Assembly (NCBI GenBank): GCA_002946415.1
Contig: NJPS01000067.1
Span: 558,001 to 622,000 of the forward strand
Direction: 5' to 3'
DNA length: 64,000 bases
From: Rutstroemia sp. NJR-2017a BVV2
Lineage: Eukaryota > Ascomycota > Leotiomycetes > Helotiales > Rutstroemiaceae
The notes beneath the pieces were generated by a model. That model was given only the letters and a program-made list of their open reading frames with translations. It made no database searches and had not been told where the DNA came from. Made by a program: the position numbers and the translations under genes. Positions within the stretch are counted from its first letter, which is position 1. The number at the start of each line of letters is the position of its first letter. This document shows positions 31,707 to 43,073 of the stretch, piece after piece.

Positions 31707-34516
31707 ATGATTCAGCGAATCTTTTATTCCGCCACCTTGGCGCTTTCCTTCCTCAGCGAGGTTTCAGCAACAAATAAATATTCTTTGGTCGACAACTATG
31801 AAGGAGTCAACTTTTTCGAGATGTTCGATTTTTACACAGTAAGTACCTTTATCAAAATGACAATAGGGCAGCATCCAGCTCTGCTTTCGATCGGCATTAG
31901 GAACGCGCTAGTGCTTCGAGGATCAACTCCCCATGTCGGAAGGAAAGGTCTTAGTAGGATCTAATCAGTTTGTGAATATAGGGAAAGGATCCAACCAGCG
32001 GTTTTGTTTCATACACTTCCAAAGAAGTCGCCGAAAATCCGAACAGCGACCTTGGCGTGGCATTGGTTAAGACGAACGAGTACAACCAAAGTTATATGGG
32101 CGTAGATTATGTCAATGTTGTAACTACTGGCCGGCCCAGTGTCAGGATCCAGAGCAAAAAGACTTACACCCAAGCATTGATCATCGCTGATCTCGCACAC
32201 ATGCCTGCTAGCATCTGTGGAACATGGCCAGCCTTCTGGACCGTAAACACCACAAACTACCCCCAATACGGTGAAATAGATATCCTTGAGAATATCAACG
32301 AGAAAACAGTCAGCTTGCAAACTCTTCATACCGGAGATGGCTGCTATATTAGTGGGAATCAATACTCAACCCAGCTCACAGACAACATCACCTCATACAA
32401 CTGCAATGACAAGGCAACATCAAGTATATTCGGAGCACAAGATTCCACTTCCGCATGTTCTGGTACTAACACCGACCCCAACTCTTACGGAACAACATTC
32501 AATGCTGCAGGTGGTGGAGTGTATGCTATGCAATGGACCAGCGAAGTCATCAGAATGTGGAACTTTGCAGCGGGCAGTATCCCAGCCGACATCACCGCTG
32601 GCACACCGGATCCTTCCACGTGGAAGACTCCATCTTTTACTACAGAGGGAGGAGTGTGCAACATTGATGAACTTTTCGCAAATCACCAAATCATATTCGA
32701 CACTACCTTCTGTGGAGGTTACGCCGGACAAACTGGTTTCTGGCAAGAGACTACTTGCTACGATGCCACCAAGTATCCTACTTGCAACAGCTACGTCGCA
32801 GCAAACCCAGAAGCTTACAAAGAGGCATATTGGCTCATTAACAGTGTTAAGGTGTACCAAAATGCAACAGCCCCCGTCAGCACTACTGCTAGGTAAATTG
32901 AACAAAGAAACCTAAATTTCGAACCATACTGATAAGTTGATAGTGCCGCATCAACGATAGTGTCCGCACAACCTACTACCCAAGACACTTCAACAACTGC
33001 CACCCTCGAACCAAGCTCTGCTTCTAAAGCCAATGGTCTCTTAAACCCAGCCACATCCGAAGTTGCTTCCGTAGCCACATCTGTTCCATCTGTAGCCTCG
33101 TCAATCGTCTCGTCCGTCATCTCTTCCATTGCTCCACAGGAAACTAGCTCCAGCGCGATTTACTTAATTTCGGGTGAGACTACCGAAGCTGCATCTCAAA
33201 GCACATCTAGTCCGGTATATCTCATTTCGGGTCAGACCACCGAAGTTCCAGCGGAGAGCTCTGCAACCTTGAGTTCTCTTATTCCTGAAGAGACTTCAAC
33301 TCAAGCCGCTGGCGTGGCATTCTCTCATACCACCTCGACTATCTATGGTACAAACACTCGCACGATCAGCAGCTGCAGTGCGGCTGCCACGATTTGTGAT
33401 GAGCTCGGATCTGTCGTTACTGAAACCGTCATTCTATCAACAACTATCTGCCCTATCACTGCCACCGAAACTCCAGCCGTGGAAACTCAGCTAGCCGCCT
33501 CTTCGGGCGTGCAGCTGACAACGACAATCCATCAAGTAGTTACAAGCACAAAACTAGCATCCACCATTTATCGTACCGTCACAGTCTCCGGAGAAGGCTC
33601 GACTACAACCATTCTTCCCGAAGAAACCGCTCAAGCTACTAGCGTCGTTCCGGATACCATTGTTGGCAGCCCTGCTTCATCTCTCAGCCTGGTTGCAAGT
33701 TTGACCCAAGCAGCCTCGACCCCCGAGGATACCGCCACCAGCAGCGATGTTGTGATTCTCCAAACCGCCACCGTCATCCCAGTTGCCATGAATACTTCCA
33801 CCCCCGAAGCTGCCTACATATGGAGCACAGCTACCAGCGAAGGAACCAGCACCGCCATCTCAAACCCCCTATCAAGTCCAATCGGCGCCATCGCTCAAGC
33901 ATCTTCCGACGTTTCAGGCGAGACTGTGAACCCAACCGGTGCCTCATCCAGCCCGCTGTATCTCCTCTCCGGCCAAACCACCGCTCAACCAGCACCCGCC
34001 AACTCCTCCCCCGTTTCATCCGCCGCAGAATCCAGCACTATCTCCGCCCAAGGTCAAGAAATCCCATCCGCCATTTACTCCACCGCAACCCTCATTCCCA
34101 CCCCCGCCGCTGCAACCTCAGCCAGCAGCTCCGCCCAAGGAATCTCCATCTCCACCCTCATTCCCCAATCCTCCTTCCCGGCAGCCACTACCCAAGCAAC
34201 CTCCTTCATCACCCGCCCAGCCTCCTCCCAAACCACTTCCACCAGCCTCAGCCCATCCAACTCCACCTCCTCCACACCCACACCCACCCTCGCATCCGGC
34301 ATCGCCTCCACAACCGGCACCGGAATCCTAGCCGAGACGGGCTCTACAGAGACATTCACGTTCGCCATGCCGAGCGCGTATAGCGCGACCGGGACATCCG
34401 ATTCCGCGACCTCAGTCACCGCGTATCCGTACGTGAACTCTGGGGTGGGGAAAGTGAGCGCCAGGACGGGAATGGTTGTTAGTGTTGCTGCTGTTGTTCT
34501 GGGATTGTTGATATAG
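31707..34516 (+). CDS. GPI-anchored GH16 endo-beta-1,3(4)-glucanase-like cell-wall protein
   Basis: Three exons, 31707-31838, 31982-32892 and 32944-34516, joined in frame to 871 aa. A signal peptide is present (FYSATLALSFLSEVSA). The catalytic GH16 motif is GEIDILENIN with Glu-142, Asp-144 and Glu-147, the nucleophile/acid pair of the family. The substrate cleft is also seen in SICGTWPAFWTV and TLHTGDGCYISGN. After about residue 350 a long Ser/Thr-rich region of ~500 residues follows, a heavily O-glycosylated stalk. It contains three copies of a YL(I/L)SG(E/Q)TT repeat. The C-terminus has a hydrophobic tail (MVVSVAAVVLGLLI) after a small-residue site, typical of GPI anchoring. It likely remodels beta-glucan in the fungal wall. 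The last 500 bp are strongly C-rich in codon use compared with the first exons. Confidence 0.92.
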
Positions 34517-35184
34517 ATACAGATGGTGTAGATAGACGGGCCATTTTAAATAGAGAAAGGGCAAGCGAAGAGGAGGAGGCGTTCTTGTAGATAGTTTTTT
34601 TCAGTTTAATACCCGTAGAGGTGGAGTTGCAGTGGTGTGTGTATGTATACATTTAAAGGTTCTAGAATAATGAGAATTTGAGATATCTCTTCATCTGTGT
34701 GTTCCAAGGATTTCGCGTTTTATTCGAGTCTATGCATCTATCTCGGTGCAACGCCGTCCTTTTCTACTTGGTTTTTTACTCACGGTGTTTTTAGTATGAT
34801 TTCGTTTCCATTCTGGAGCGCAGGTGGATGAATGAATTATATATGTGGTCTGTACAGGCTTCATTCGATTCATATCCACGTTAAGACCATGTTGCAGAAT
34901 ACACTCCGTTAAATAAATATACACCCGCTTCCTCACTGTGCGGTTCTACCTTGGAATCTGAAGCTTGGTGAAGACCATAGACAACGTGGACTCATAATCT
35001 TTAGAATGGCAATAATCCACATGAGAATGGGTAAAACCTCCCGGAATATGTACAGAGCTACCACATGCCTAGTATTCACGGAATCGGGATATGCGAGCGC
35101 AAGCCAGAAAGCACGCTAACATCCCAATGTGTTATAGAAAAATTACACATTATACAATCCAGGCTAGCCCTCCATCAATGCTCA
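34517..35184. other. Convergent intergenic region
   Basis: 3' flanks of the glucanase and the PPR gene. No gene or notable structure was recognised. Confidence 0.5.
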
Positions 35185-37640
35185 TCAAGCTTTCAGCTCC
35201 CGCTCCGGCATCTGGATAACCATGTGGCCTTCCTCATGCTCATACATGCCTAGCGCCTCGATATCCTTCCACACGTTCGGATACAATTCTTTAGCCCATT
35301 CCTCGACCAAATCTTTCCTGTTCGAGCCCTGAATTGCATTGTATATGGTACCGATGCTGTATATTTCATTAGCTTCTGTTGAAAGTATGAATTGAGAAAA
35401 AATAAAGGAAGAACTCACGTTAACACATCAGGACCATATCCCACATCTTTCTCCATCCCTTCGACCAATTGCTTCACCTCATCCAATTTACCCTGGCCTG
35501 CCAGCGCCCCCGCATACGCAGCGTGAACTTCTCTCGTAATCTCGATCTCCATCCGCTTCATCTTATGCCAGATTTCCCTCGCCGGCTTGTCGCCAAAGGG
35601 TTTCTTCTGACACGCTTGGAAGACAATCTCTATACTTTTGTAGCTCGGTCCTTCGCGGGAATTCGTGATGTCGTCCCAAAAGTGCAAAGAACGGGATGCG
35701 TCATCGCACGCAGTATATGCAAGCATGAGGGAGTTATATAGACGTGTATTCGGCTCTATTGAGCTGTCCAGCTTGAACATGTTATGTACCATCGCAAGGG
35801 ACTCTTCATCGGCACAGGACGCTATGCCGACAAAACAATCAATGTAAGTATCAAGGACTGGTCGCTTCGTTGGACTAATGTGTTGGCGCATGTGCCCGAA
35901 AACATGGCATGCCATATCTGATCTCTTCCTGGCAAAAAACTCGTTCATGATGCGTGTGCGGATGTCAATCTCCGTCTCATTGAAGATTTTCCAGATATAG
36001 GTATAAGCATCCCATACACGCCATACATCATTCTTCCGATCAAGACAGAACTCCAAGAATGCGTCTCGGATCCGAGTTCTTTCCGCAAGAGTATAATGAT
36101 ACACATTGACTTGTAGGAGATCTGTAACTTCATCAAGCTCGTTGCGGGCGAGATGCATCATACAAAGCGCTGACACGGTATCAGCTTCCAATCGCAGCTT
36201 GCGTTCATCGAGATCAGAGGTAATCGACACAATGCGGTCGTATGGAGCGTTCTGTGTCGCGCATAGAGCTCGAATGTATTTATTGATGACCGGGAGATCC
36301 TCATTATGCAAAATTTCTTCGCCTTGAAGGGCAAGGTACGAGGCTTGAGCCCCTGAAAGATCTCTTGCCTCAACACGATATTCCATCTGTAGAATGTACG
36401 TCCTTGCGTTAGGGCGGATATTGAACTTCTTTCCCAAAGAAAGATAACGCTCAGCAAGATAGGGATCGTCTTTGGACATAGCAAGCTCCACTAGACCATT
36501 AATAGTCTCGACATCCGGCCTCATGGATCCATTATTGGGATATCTAGAAAGCATAACGTTGATCATACGTTCAACATCCTCGACTCCTTTGCCCAGAGTG
36601 CCTGCCGCCCATTGAAATGTAACGTCCCAGGTCTCTTTCGAAGGCTCTGTTTCCAAAGCAGCCTTGAAAATAATCTTGGCCCAATCCTGCTGGTCATGCT
36701 TCGTGCAAAAGTGCATTAATTCACGCAACATAGCCGGGCTGGCGCCGAGGTTCAATTGTCCGATTTGAGAGAACCACGACTTGGCAGTGTCAACCTTACC
36801 CTTGGAAAGATAGAACTGGGTCAGCGCCTCTAAAGTGGCAGCTGAATGGGGTGTACCCAGGCTTTGCATCATTTCTACCGTTTTCAAGATCTCAGGCTCG
36901 TTGTCCTCACGCGCGAACCCTGATATGATGTAACGCCAAATGACCTGCAGGGCCCTGCGAACTTTGTACGCCTCTTTTTGTGGCCCCTTTAATGCTTCAC
37001 TGAAAGCCGGGTACAGGGTTTGCAGAAGGTCTCTTGCCTCCGTAGGTTGACCTGCATCACAAAGTATTCTCAAGAATCTGTCCCGATGCATCAATAAAGC
37101 TCGGTCATGCTCTGACACCTCCTCAAGTCTCTTGTAAACCTCCCTTGCCAGCTCCAAGAAGTCATCCGTTTCGTCATTAGGAATAACCTTCAAAGCCTTT
37201 AACGCCGTCGTCAAATACGCACTATTTACCGGCTCGCCACAATCGTTCAGGTACCTGATAGTTCTCAAGCAGTGCTGCGCCTGAACATTATTGATAGCTT
37301 CTCCTGTCTCCACCTTATGGGAGATAAACCGGGCAAAAGCATCGGAAAGTTCTGCTGGATTCGGTGGTCGCGCGTGTATAGCTTCCATCAAGCTCAGATC
37401 AAGCATTTTCCGCAACCCAGGTTCCAATTCTGGTCCTTTTGGTTGCCGTGCCGGTTTCGCTGAGAAGCCGAACAAGTTCCTTCTCTGCGGTCGACCCCGA
37501 GCCATCGGATTCGTAACATATTGCAGATGTCGAAATGTGCTTTTGGAAGAGAAATGGTAAGCTCGACGAGGACATTCGAAAACGAGACCTTCGTTTGAGA
37601 GAAGCCGACGAAAGACTTTGCGGGTCAATTGTGAGCGCAT
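35185..37640 (-). CDS. Mitochondrial pentatricopeptide (PPR) protein, CIA84-like
   Basis: Two exons, 37640-35419 and 35356-35185 (intron GTGAGT...ACAG), 797 aa. The N-terminus is basic and hydroxylated with no acidic residues early (MRSQLTRKVFRRLLSNEG), a good mitochondrial presequence. It is followed by RRNLFGFSAKPARQP. The rest is helical repeats of PPR style: TYILQMEYRVEARDLSGAQA, YNSLMLAYTACDDASRSLHF, AYAGALAGQGKLDEVKQLVE. Length and the early FGFSAKPARQPKGPELEPGL block remind me of CIA84, the complex I assembly factor of Neurospora, but I cannot prove orthology. PPR proteins otherwise bind organellar RNA. The gene follows atg7 on the same strand, 578 bp apart, with no sign of functional linkage. 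Confidence 0.75.
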
Positions 37641-38218
37641 ATTTAGAGAAAAGAACCGCTATGTACAGAATCTAGTCAGAGGAGATATTAGTATTAGTAC
37701 TGGAAGAGGCTGGCGACCATTTGGGAACATAAAACTCACTATATCAATTGATCATACTTGTCAGTGGCGTCAACGTACTTCAATTGGATTTTTGGAGCTC
37801 AAAAATGCTCGGTAACTCCCGCGGGGATATTTGGTGGGATGCTGAGTAATATTGCACCATCACGTGGGGTAACATTTGCCCGCCCCCCCCGCTCCCAAGT
37901 GCTTGAGCCGCCGCTTTGCGCGGGCAAGCGTTCAACCCGTGTCTACTTAGTGTATTTCGGTGCTCCAACACTCCACGTCTTTTCATACAAGACTTTGAAA
38001 TTGCAGATATAACATCTATCTAATGATCCCAACCCCATAACCATCATCCAAACCACCCTATCAATATCGCCGGCCTATACCATGCATATCCCATCCATCC
38101 ACCATCCCAATCCCTAATCTAATCCCTAGCCACCATCCCACCACCAGCATTGATACCAACGCCGAGCCACCACACCCAACGCCATATAGATGCGAAAGTG
38201 AATCTAACCTAGCAGACT
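37641..38218. other. Intergenic between atg7 3' end and the PPR gene start
   Basis: Promoter of the PPR gene. A GC-rich stretch with CGCCCCCCCCGC lies near 37880-37920, and CCATCC runs occur at 38080-38150. No gene. Confidence 0.45.
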
Positions 38219-40483
38219 TCACAACATTTCCGGTTCATCATCATCCTCCATTCCACCCTCTTCACTATCCCAATCCAGATTATTCGCCGCCTCTTCCGCC
38301 TTACGCTGAACCTCCGCCAAGCCACTCAGTTCCGTGATGTAGTCCTTTTCAGTCAACGCACGCTTAATAAACTCCCAGCCGTCTTGCTTGTACGCGTTTA
38401 CGATTTTGGGTGAGCAGGCTGAGCAGCAATCGTAGGATGGGCCGCTGATTAGCATTGTTTTAAATTCTGCAAGGAAACCGCGGATCTGGTGTGGAACGAG
38501 GCCGAGAGCATGGTTTGGTGGATCGCGTTCAAACTGCAGGGAGCCGGACTGTTGATTGGGGGAAAGCTTGGGAGCTGGTGCAGCTGCTCGGAGAGGATGT
38601 TGGACAATAGACGTGAGTAGCTCGACGAGCTTCGCTGATGCTTCTGGTGCGACACCTGGCCGTGTTACTGTGCACTGTTGGTCGAGAGTCTGATCTTTTA
38701 CAGACTGCAAACTGGTTAGTCTTCATACAGTAGGCAGGGTAGGAAACAATACTTACATCGGAAGGTGCTACCACATCATTACAGAAATAGCACCCGAGAG
38801 ACGAGGATCCGCCATCTTCAGACGAAACACCATGTCGCATGACTACATAAGTATCGAATCCCAAAGCCGCATTCATGACAATCTTCCCAGCAGCCTTGCC
38901 CATCACTGTCGGTAACCATCTACTTTCTCTTGTGTCCATGAGCAAAAAGATTGCATCGTGATCCTCAATGAGCTTTTGTAGGATCTCAAAATCCATCTTG
39001 GTAGCAGCTTCGTCTGTAATTGGATGCCCAAGCATGGGGACAGACATAACATGACCCGTACTATCCACTCCCGAGTAGATCTCTTGAAGTGCTTCGGCAG
39101 CTCTGTAAGCTTTCTTGGCGCCTCCATCAAGGCAGTCTTTGAAGTCGAATAACGGTTGACGGACAGGGTTGGAAAAGGAAACCGAGGCGTTGTCAATGAA
39201 CGTGATCTTGCGAACACCCCATCCCATGAGTAGTCGGGATACATAAGTACCAAGGGTTCCTGCACCGAGTAAAAGACATTTAGTATTCTTGATTGCATCC
39301 AGGTCCAAATCTGGAGCAATCCGCCATTTCATGAGCTTCAGATTTAGGTCGACGGCTTGGTCCGCTAACTGAATAGGATCCATGTATTGAGTGAGGTTGG
39401 TAACTTTCGCACTGAGTTTACCAAGGCTATTGCGCTCCCACCCAGTAACTTTGGGCATTTCCGAATCATTGCTATTATCCCAAGAAGGATCTCGTGTACT
39501 TTCCAAAACTAGAATTAAGCTCTGAGGGTCATGTCGTTTGGCGTGTGTGTCCCTGTAGCAAAGAATCTGGACCTTGTCTAGCTTGAACCTCCGTCGAATC
39601 AGGACTAACAGATTGCGAAGCATCCACCCAGGATTGTCGGGGTATGTAGACGGATCGACGAAAGAAACATATTGATCTTTCGGATCCACCTCGTTGAAAA
39701 ATCCTGCCTCAAATTCTCGAAGCGAGCCAATGACCCATTTAAAGGGCAGCCCAGAACTTGACTCGTGTCCCTGAGTGTCAGGATTTTGACTCTCCTCCGA
39801 AGACAGATAGACCCTTTTCGCCAAAAAGAACCCATGTTCTCTCGTGTCGTGGCTGTACCTGAAAGTGCCCACCTCCTCCGCAAGCGCCGAAGTCTCCTCA
39901 GGAGTAAGCTTTGGCGGCTGATCGACACGCTTCCACACAGGTTCTGAGTGAAGCGCCGGGAAAGCGAACCAATAAGTAAAAGTATACTTTTTCAAGTTCG
40001 CGAATGACAATATCGTGAATGATGAGAGTAATGATGGAATAGAATATATAGTGCCATCGTTGATAGCATCCCATATCTAGCCTCCTGTTAGCGCCACCAA
40101 GTTCGAGAGAGCCAACTCTGAAAAGTCACCTGTTTTGCCGTGGTCTGCAACATTGCGGATTTGTCCATGTTCTTAAAATCCTCAATAGTATTGACGTTCT
40201 TTATCTTGCCCTCGGCACGAATGTGTCCAGCAGGTACACTGAACACTGATTAGTAGATAAACTCCAAATCGGCGGTGAACTCTCACTCATCACTCGTGAG
40301 AGCATTTCCTAGAACTCTCATGCGACAACTCTGATCTGGGCTTGCCGCAGCTCTTGGTTCGTAGAGACCCAGTACTGGACGAGCGGAATCGTCCAGCTTA
40401 TCATGATCGATCTTCAGTGAAGAAAGTGCAGTATAGAACGGTAGCTCTATTTCCGAGCTGAAGGGAGCGAACTGGAGCGCCAT
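38219..40483 (-). CDS. ATG7: Atg7, E1-like activating enzyme of autophagy
   Basis: Four exons on the minus strand: 40483-40287, 40238-40130, 40076-38757 and 38704-38219, all in frame, 703 aa. The N-terminal domain starts [19 protein letters not shown], typical of fungal Atg7, with [16 protein letters not shown]. The adenylation domain has [20 protein letters not shown] (GxGxxG near residue 373) and [20 protein letters not shown]. The catalytic cysteine is Cys-553 in [10 protein letters not shown], directly after the last intron. The C-terminal part recruits Atg3/Atg8 and ends in an acidic tail ([18 protein letters not shown]). The enzyme activates Atg8 and Atg12 by thioester formation in the cytosol. 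Length matches the family (about 630-720 aa). It shares a 579-bp divergent promoter with the dCMP deaminase gene. Confidence 0.96.
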
Positions 40484-41062
40484 GTCTAACCCGTTGTTTT
40501 CTTTTCTCCTCCACAAAGTGTTGAATAATTCCCGGACGGAAGAAAATCTTCTGGCAAGTTCACACGGGTCTCCGTCCCAAGGTCCTTCCTCGATTTGCGA
40601 AATATAACAGTCTTGTGGAAACTGGCCCGACTGATTGTGGAAGATAAGTATTGGTCAGCGATGGATTGTTTTTCTTTGAAGAATAAAAAGGATAGATTAT
40701 CTACGTCTTGCACTTGTGTGAAAAGATAGACTCGAATGACTCTAAGCTCAATATACCTATCAGGTGGCTAATGATCAGGGTGAGGGATGAGAGTGTTGAT
40801 ATACGTTGGATGGAGTATAGTGGGGGGGCGGCTGATATGTAGCTGACAGGGGTTAAAGACTCACATGATCCTTCTCAATAGATTCAGTCAGCCGGATAAA
40901 CTCCGGAAGATTGTGAATAGTTTCTCGGAATGCGGCCGCAGCCACGGCCGCTTTATTGCCATATTGACAAACCTTCCCGCTGCACATGCTCGAATATTGT
41001 AGTGATCGCAAGTTTGTTGGCCGGATTTGTAGGTTTTATATGTTGGAATAAGCTTAGCTAAC
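40484..41062. promoter_or_regulatory. Divergent promoter, atg7 / dCMP deaminase
   Basis: 579 bp between the two start codons. It contains the 7-bp inverted repeat at 40932-40951. A short minus-strand open frame (40486-40713) overlaps the atg7 leader and has no motif. Confidence 0.5.
40932..40951. promoter_or_regulatory. GC-rich inverted repeat GCGGCCG-N6-CGGCCGC
   Basis: Perfect 7-bp arms (40932-40938 and 40945-40951) separated by CAGCCA, in otherwise AT-rich promoter DNA. Each arm carries CGG/CCG triplets. It may bind a symmetric regulator; no factor can be named. Confidence 0.4.
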
Positions 41063-42282
41063 ATGCTTATTGGATTGTGCGGAGGTGAATATGGTGAATT
41101 ACCAGCTACAGGAGTCCCCGACTAACTCTTCCGTATACAGGAATCTGTGCTGGCAAAAGTACAATTGCACAATACCTTGTCGACCACCATGGCTTCTCGC
41201 ATCTTTATCTGCAACCAAACTCGAGCTCGAATCTCCATACAAATGGCGAAGCCGACCAATCTTTAACGTCCAATGGTGACGACACGACAGCTCTTGTCAC
41301 AGCCCCAGAAAATGGCCTCCCCTCCCGCCAAAAGTCACCCTCCAATTCACACACCTTCCACAGCCCCGACGACCTCCTCGACTTCGTCACCAAGCGCTGG
41401 CGCGAACGCTGGGTAACAACCGACATCCACAACGAAGCCATCCTCGACAAGCTCTTCCGGCGCCCCTTCTTCATTCTCATCAGCGTCGACGCGCCCGTCT
41501 CCGTCCGCTGGAAACGGTACCAAACCCAGCGCACGCACACCCCGCAGTCATCCAGCCTCGAAGACTTTCTCCTCCGCTCCGATCTGCACCTCTACGACCC
41601 TGACCACGGCCTGCAATCGCTAATCTCGCGCGCCACGATCCGCCTCCTCAACACCTCCAGCAACCTCGCGCACCTATACGCCACGCTCGGCAAGCTGGAC
41701 CTCACGAACGAAGACCGGCTGCGGCCCAGCTGGGACCAATACTTCATGCAACTAGCCGGCCTCGCCGCGCAGCGCAGCAACTGTATGAAGCGGCGGGTGG
41801 GCTGCGTTCTCGTGCGGGAAAAGCGCGTCATCAGCACCGGGTACAACGGCACCCCGCGGGGGCTCGTGAACTGCGGGGAAGGGGGCTGCGCGCGGTGCAA
41901 CAGCGGGCAAAGCTCTGGGGTTGGGCTGGGCACATGTTTGTGTTTACATGCGGAGGAGAATGCCCTTTTGGAGGCCGGGAGGGATAGGGTGGGGGGGTCG
42001 GCGATTCTGTATTGCGATACGTGTCCGTGTCTGACGTGCAGTATTAAGATTGTGCAGGTGGGGATTCAGGAGGTGGTTTACAGCCAGGGATACAGTATGG
42101 ATGCGGAGACGGAAAAGGTGTTTGCGAAGGCGGGGGTTAGGTTGAGGCAATTTATTCCGGTAGGTGGTCTTTTGCTTGCTTTGACTTTGAAGTATCTATC
42201 TAAACGGGAAACTAACGAATTGGCTCTCTCTCAATAGCCGGCGAACGGTCTGATTCATCTGGAGAAAACGACACTGCATTGA
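41063..42282 (+). CDS. DCD1: Deoxycytidylate (dCMP) deaminase with N-terminal P-loop domain
   Basis: Three exons, 41063-41084 (22 nt), 41141-42159 and 42238-42282, joined to 361 aa. The start MLIGLCG|GICAGKSTIAQYL is an NMP-kinase-like P-loop, split by intron 1, as in other filamentous-fungal Dcd1 proteins. The deaminase domain begins near WDQYFMQLAGLAAQRSNCMK. It has RRVGCVLVREKRVISTGYNG, the zinc ligand and acid in CLHAEENAL and the second ligand pair in CDTCPCLTC. VVYSQGYSMD precedes the conserved IPPANGL end. The enzyme converts dCMP to dUMP and so feeds thymidylate synthesis, usually under dCTP/dTTP control. A short Ser/Asn-rich insert follows the P-loop region. Exon 2 is markedly GC-rich compared with neighbours. 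Confidence 0.94.
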
Positions 42283-43073
42283 GATATGGTTGTGCCGAAT
42301 TTGCTAGACCAGACTGAAGCACCAGCAGGCTCTCTAGGTATGGTATCGTATCTGTAGGAACCAAGCGAGTTCGCAAGAGGACTATTCTTAAGTCTCTCAA
42401 ACCATCTTCATCGTACTACTTCATTGTCCAGTTCAAAGATATCCGCCCCTACCGTAATATCTCCCCCCCTTTACCATCCCAATCCCGATCCCAGTCACCG
42501 ACTCCTGTCTCGCTTGGTCATACATACACTCATTCCCCCAGTCTCCGATCAAAATGCTACTACAGTGCCTATGCCAAAGCAGCAACCGATTATGTACTTT
42601 GACTGCCTTGACTAGTACTCACTGTATCTTCCTGTATATTTCTATGAATCACAAGTAAACCGAATCACAAATAAACAAACAGATTCACATAAGCACGCAC
42701 AATCACTATCCCAAGGTAAGCCATCCATAATCCAAAAACCAACAATCAAATTCATATTTCATGTCTATTCATAACCATAACCATGAAATCATATCATATC
42801 ATCATCAATGATAGCTCATCTCATCTCACATCTTCCTCGTAAATCATTGATCCATCATAAGACAAACCAGAAAAGCAAGAAAACGCGACCATGAAGAAAA
42901 GTACTAAGCAGAAAAAAGACGTAAATAACAAAAAACCAAAATAGCAAAAAGCAAACAAAATAGCATGCATGTAAGACCGTTAAATCGTTTCGTCCCAATA
43001 TATCCATCCAATCGTGACCGCTCGTCCAAATCCAAGAAGAATGAAAGGAAAAAAGAAAAGAAAAGAAAATAGA
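42283..43073. other. Convergent intergenic region, AT-rich
   Basis: 3' flanks of the dCMP deaminase and DUF3824 genes. Short CATAAC and CATCAT repeats at 42730-42830 and A-rich tracts at 42870-42960. No gene. Confidence 0.5.

Noticed and set aside
33820..34383. Arg/His/Pro-rich open frame in the GH16 stalk region
   Set aside because: Alternate frame of the Ser/Thr-rich stalk, whose C-rich codons keep all frames open.
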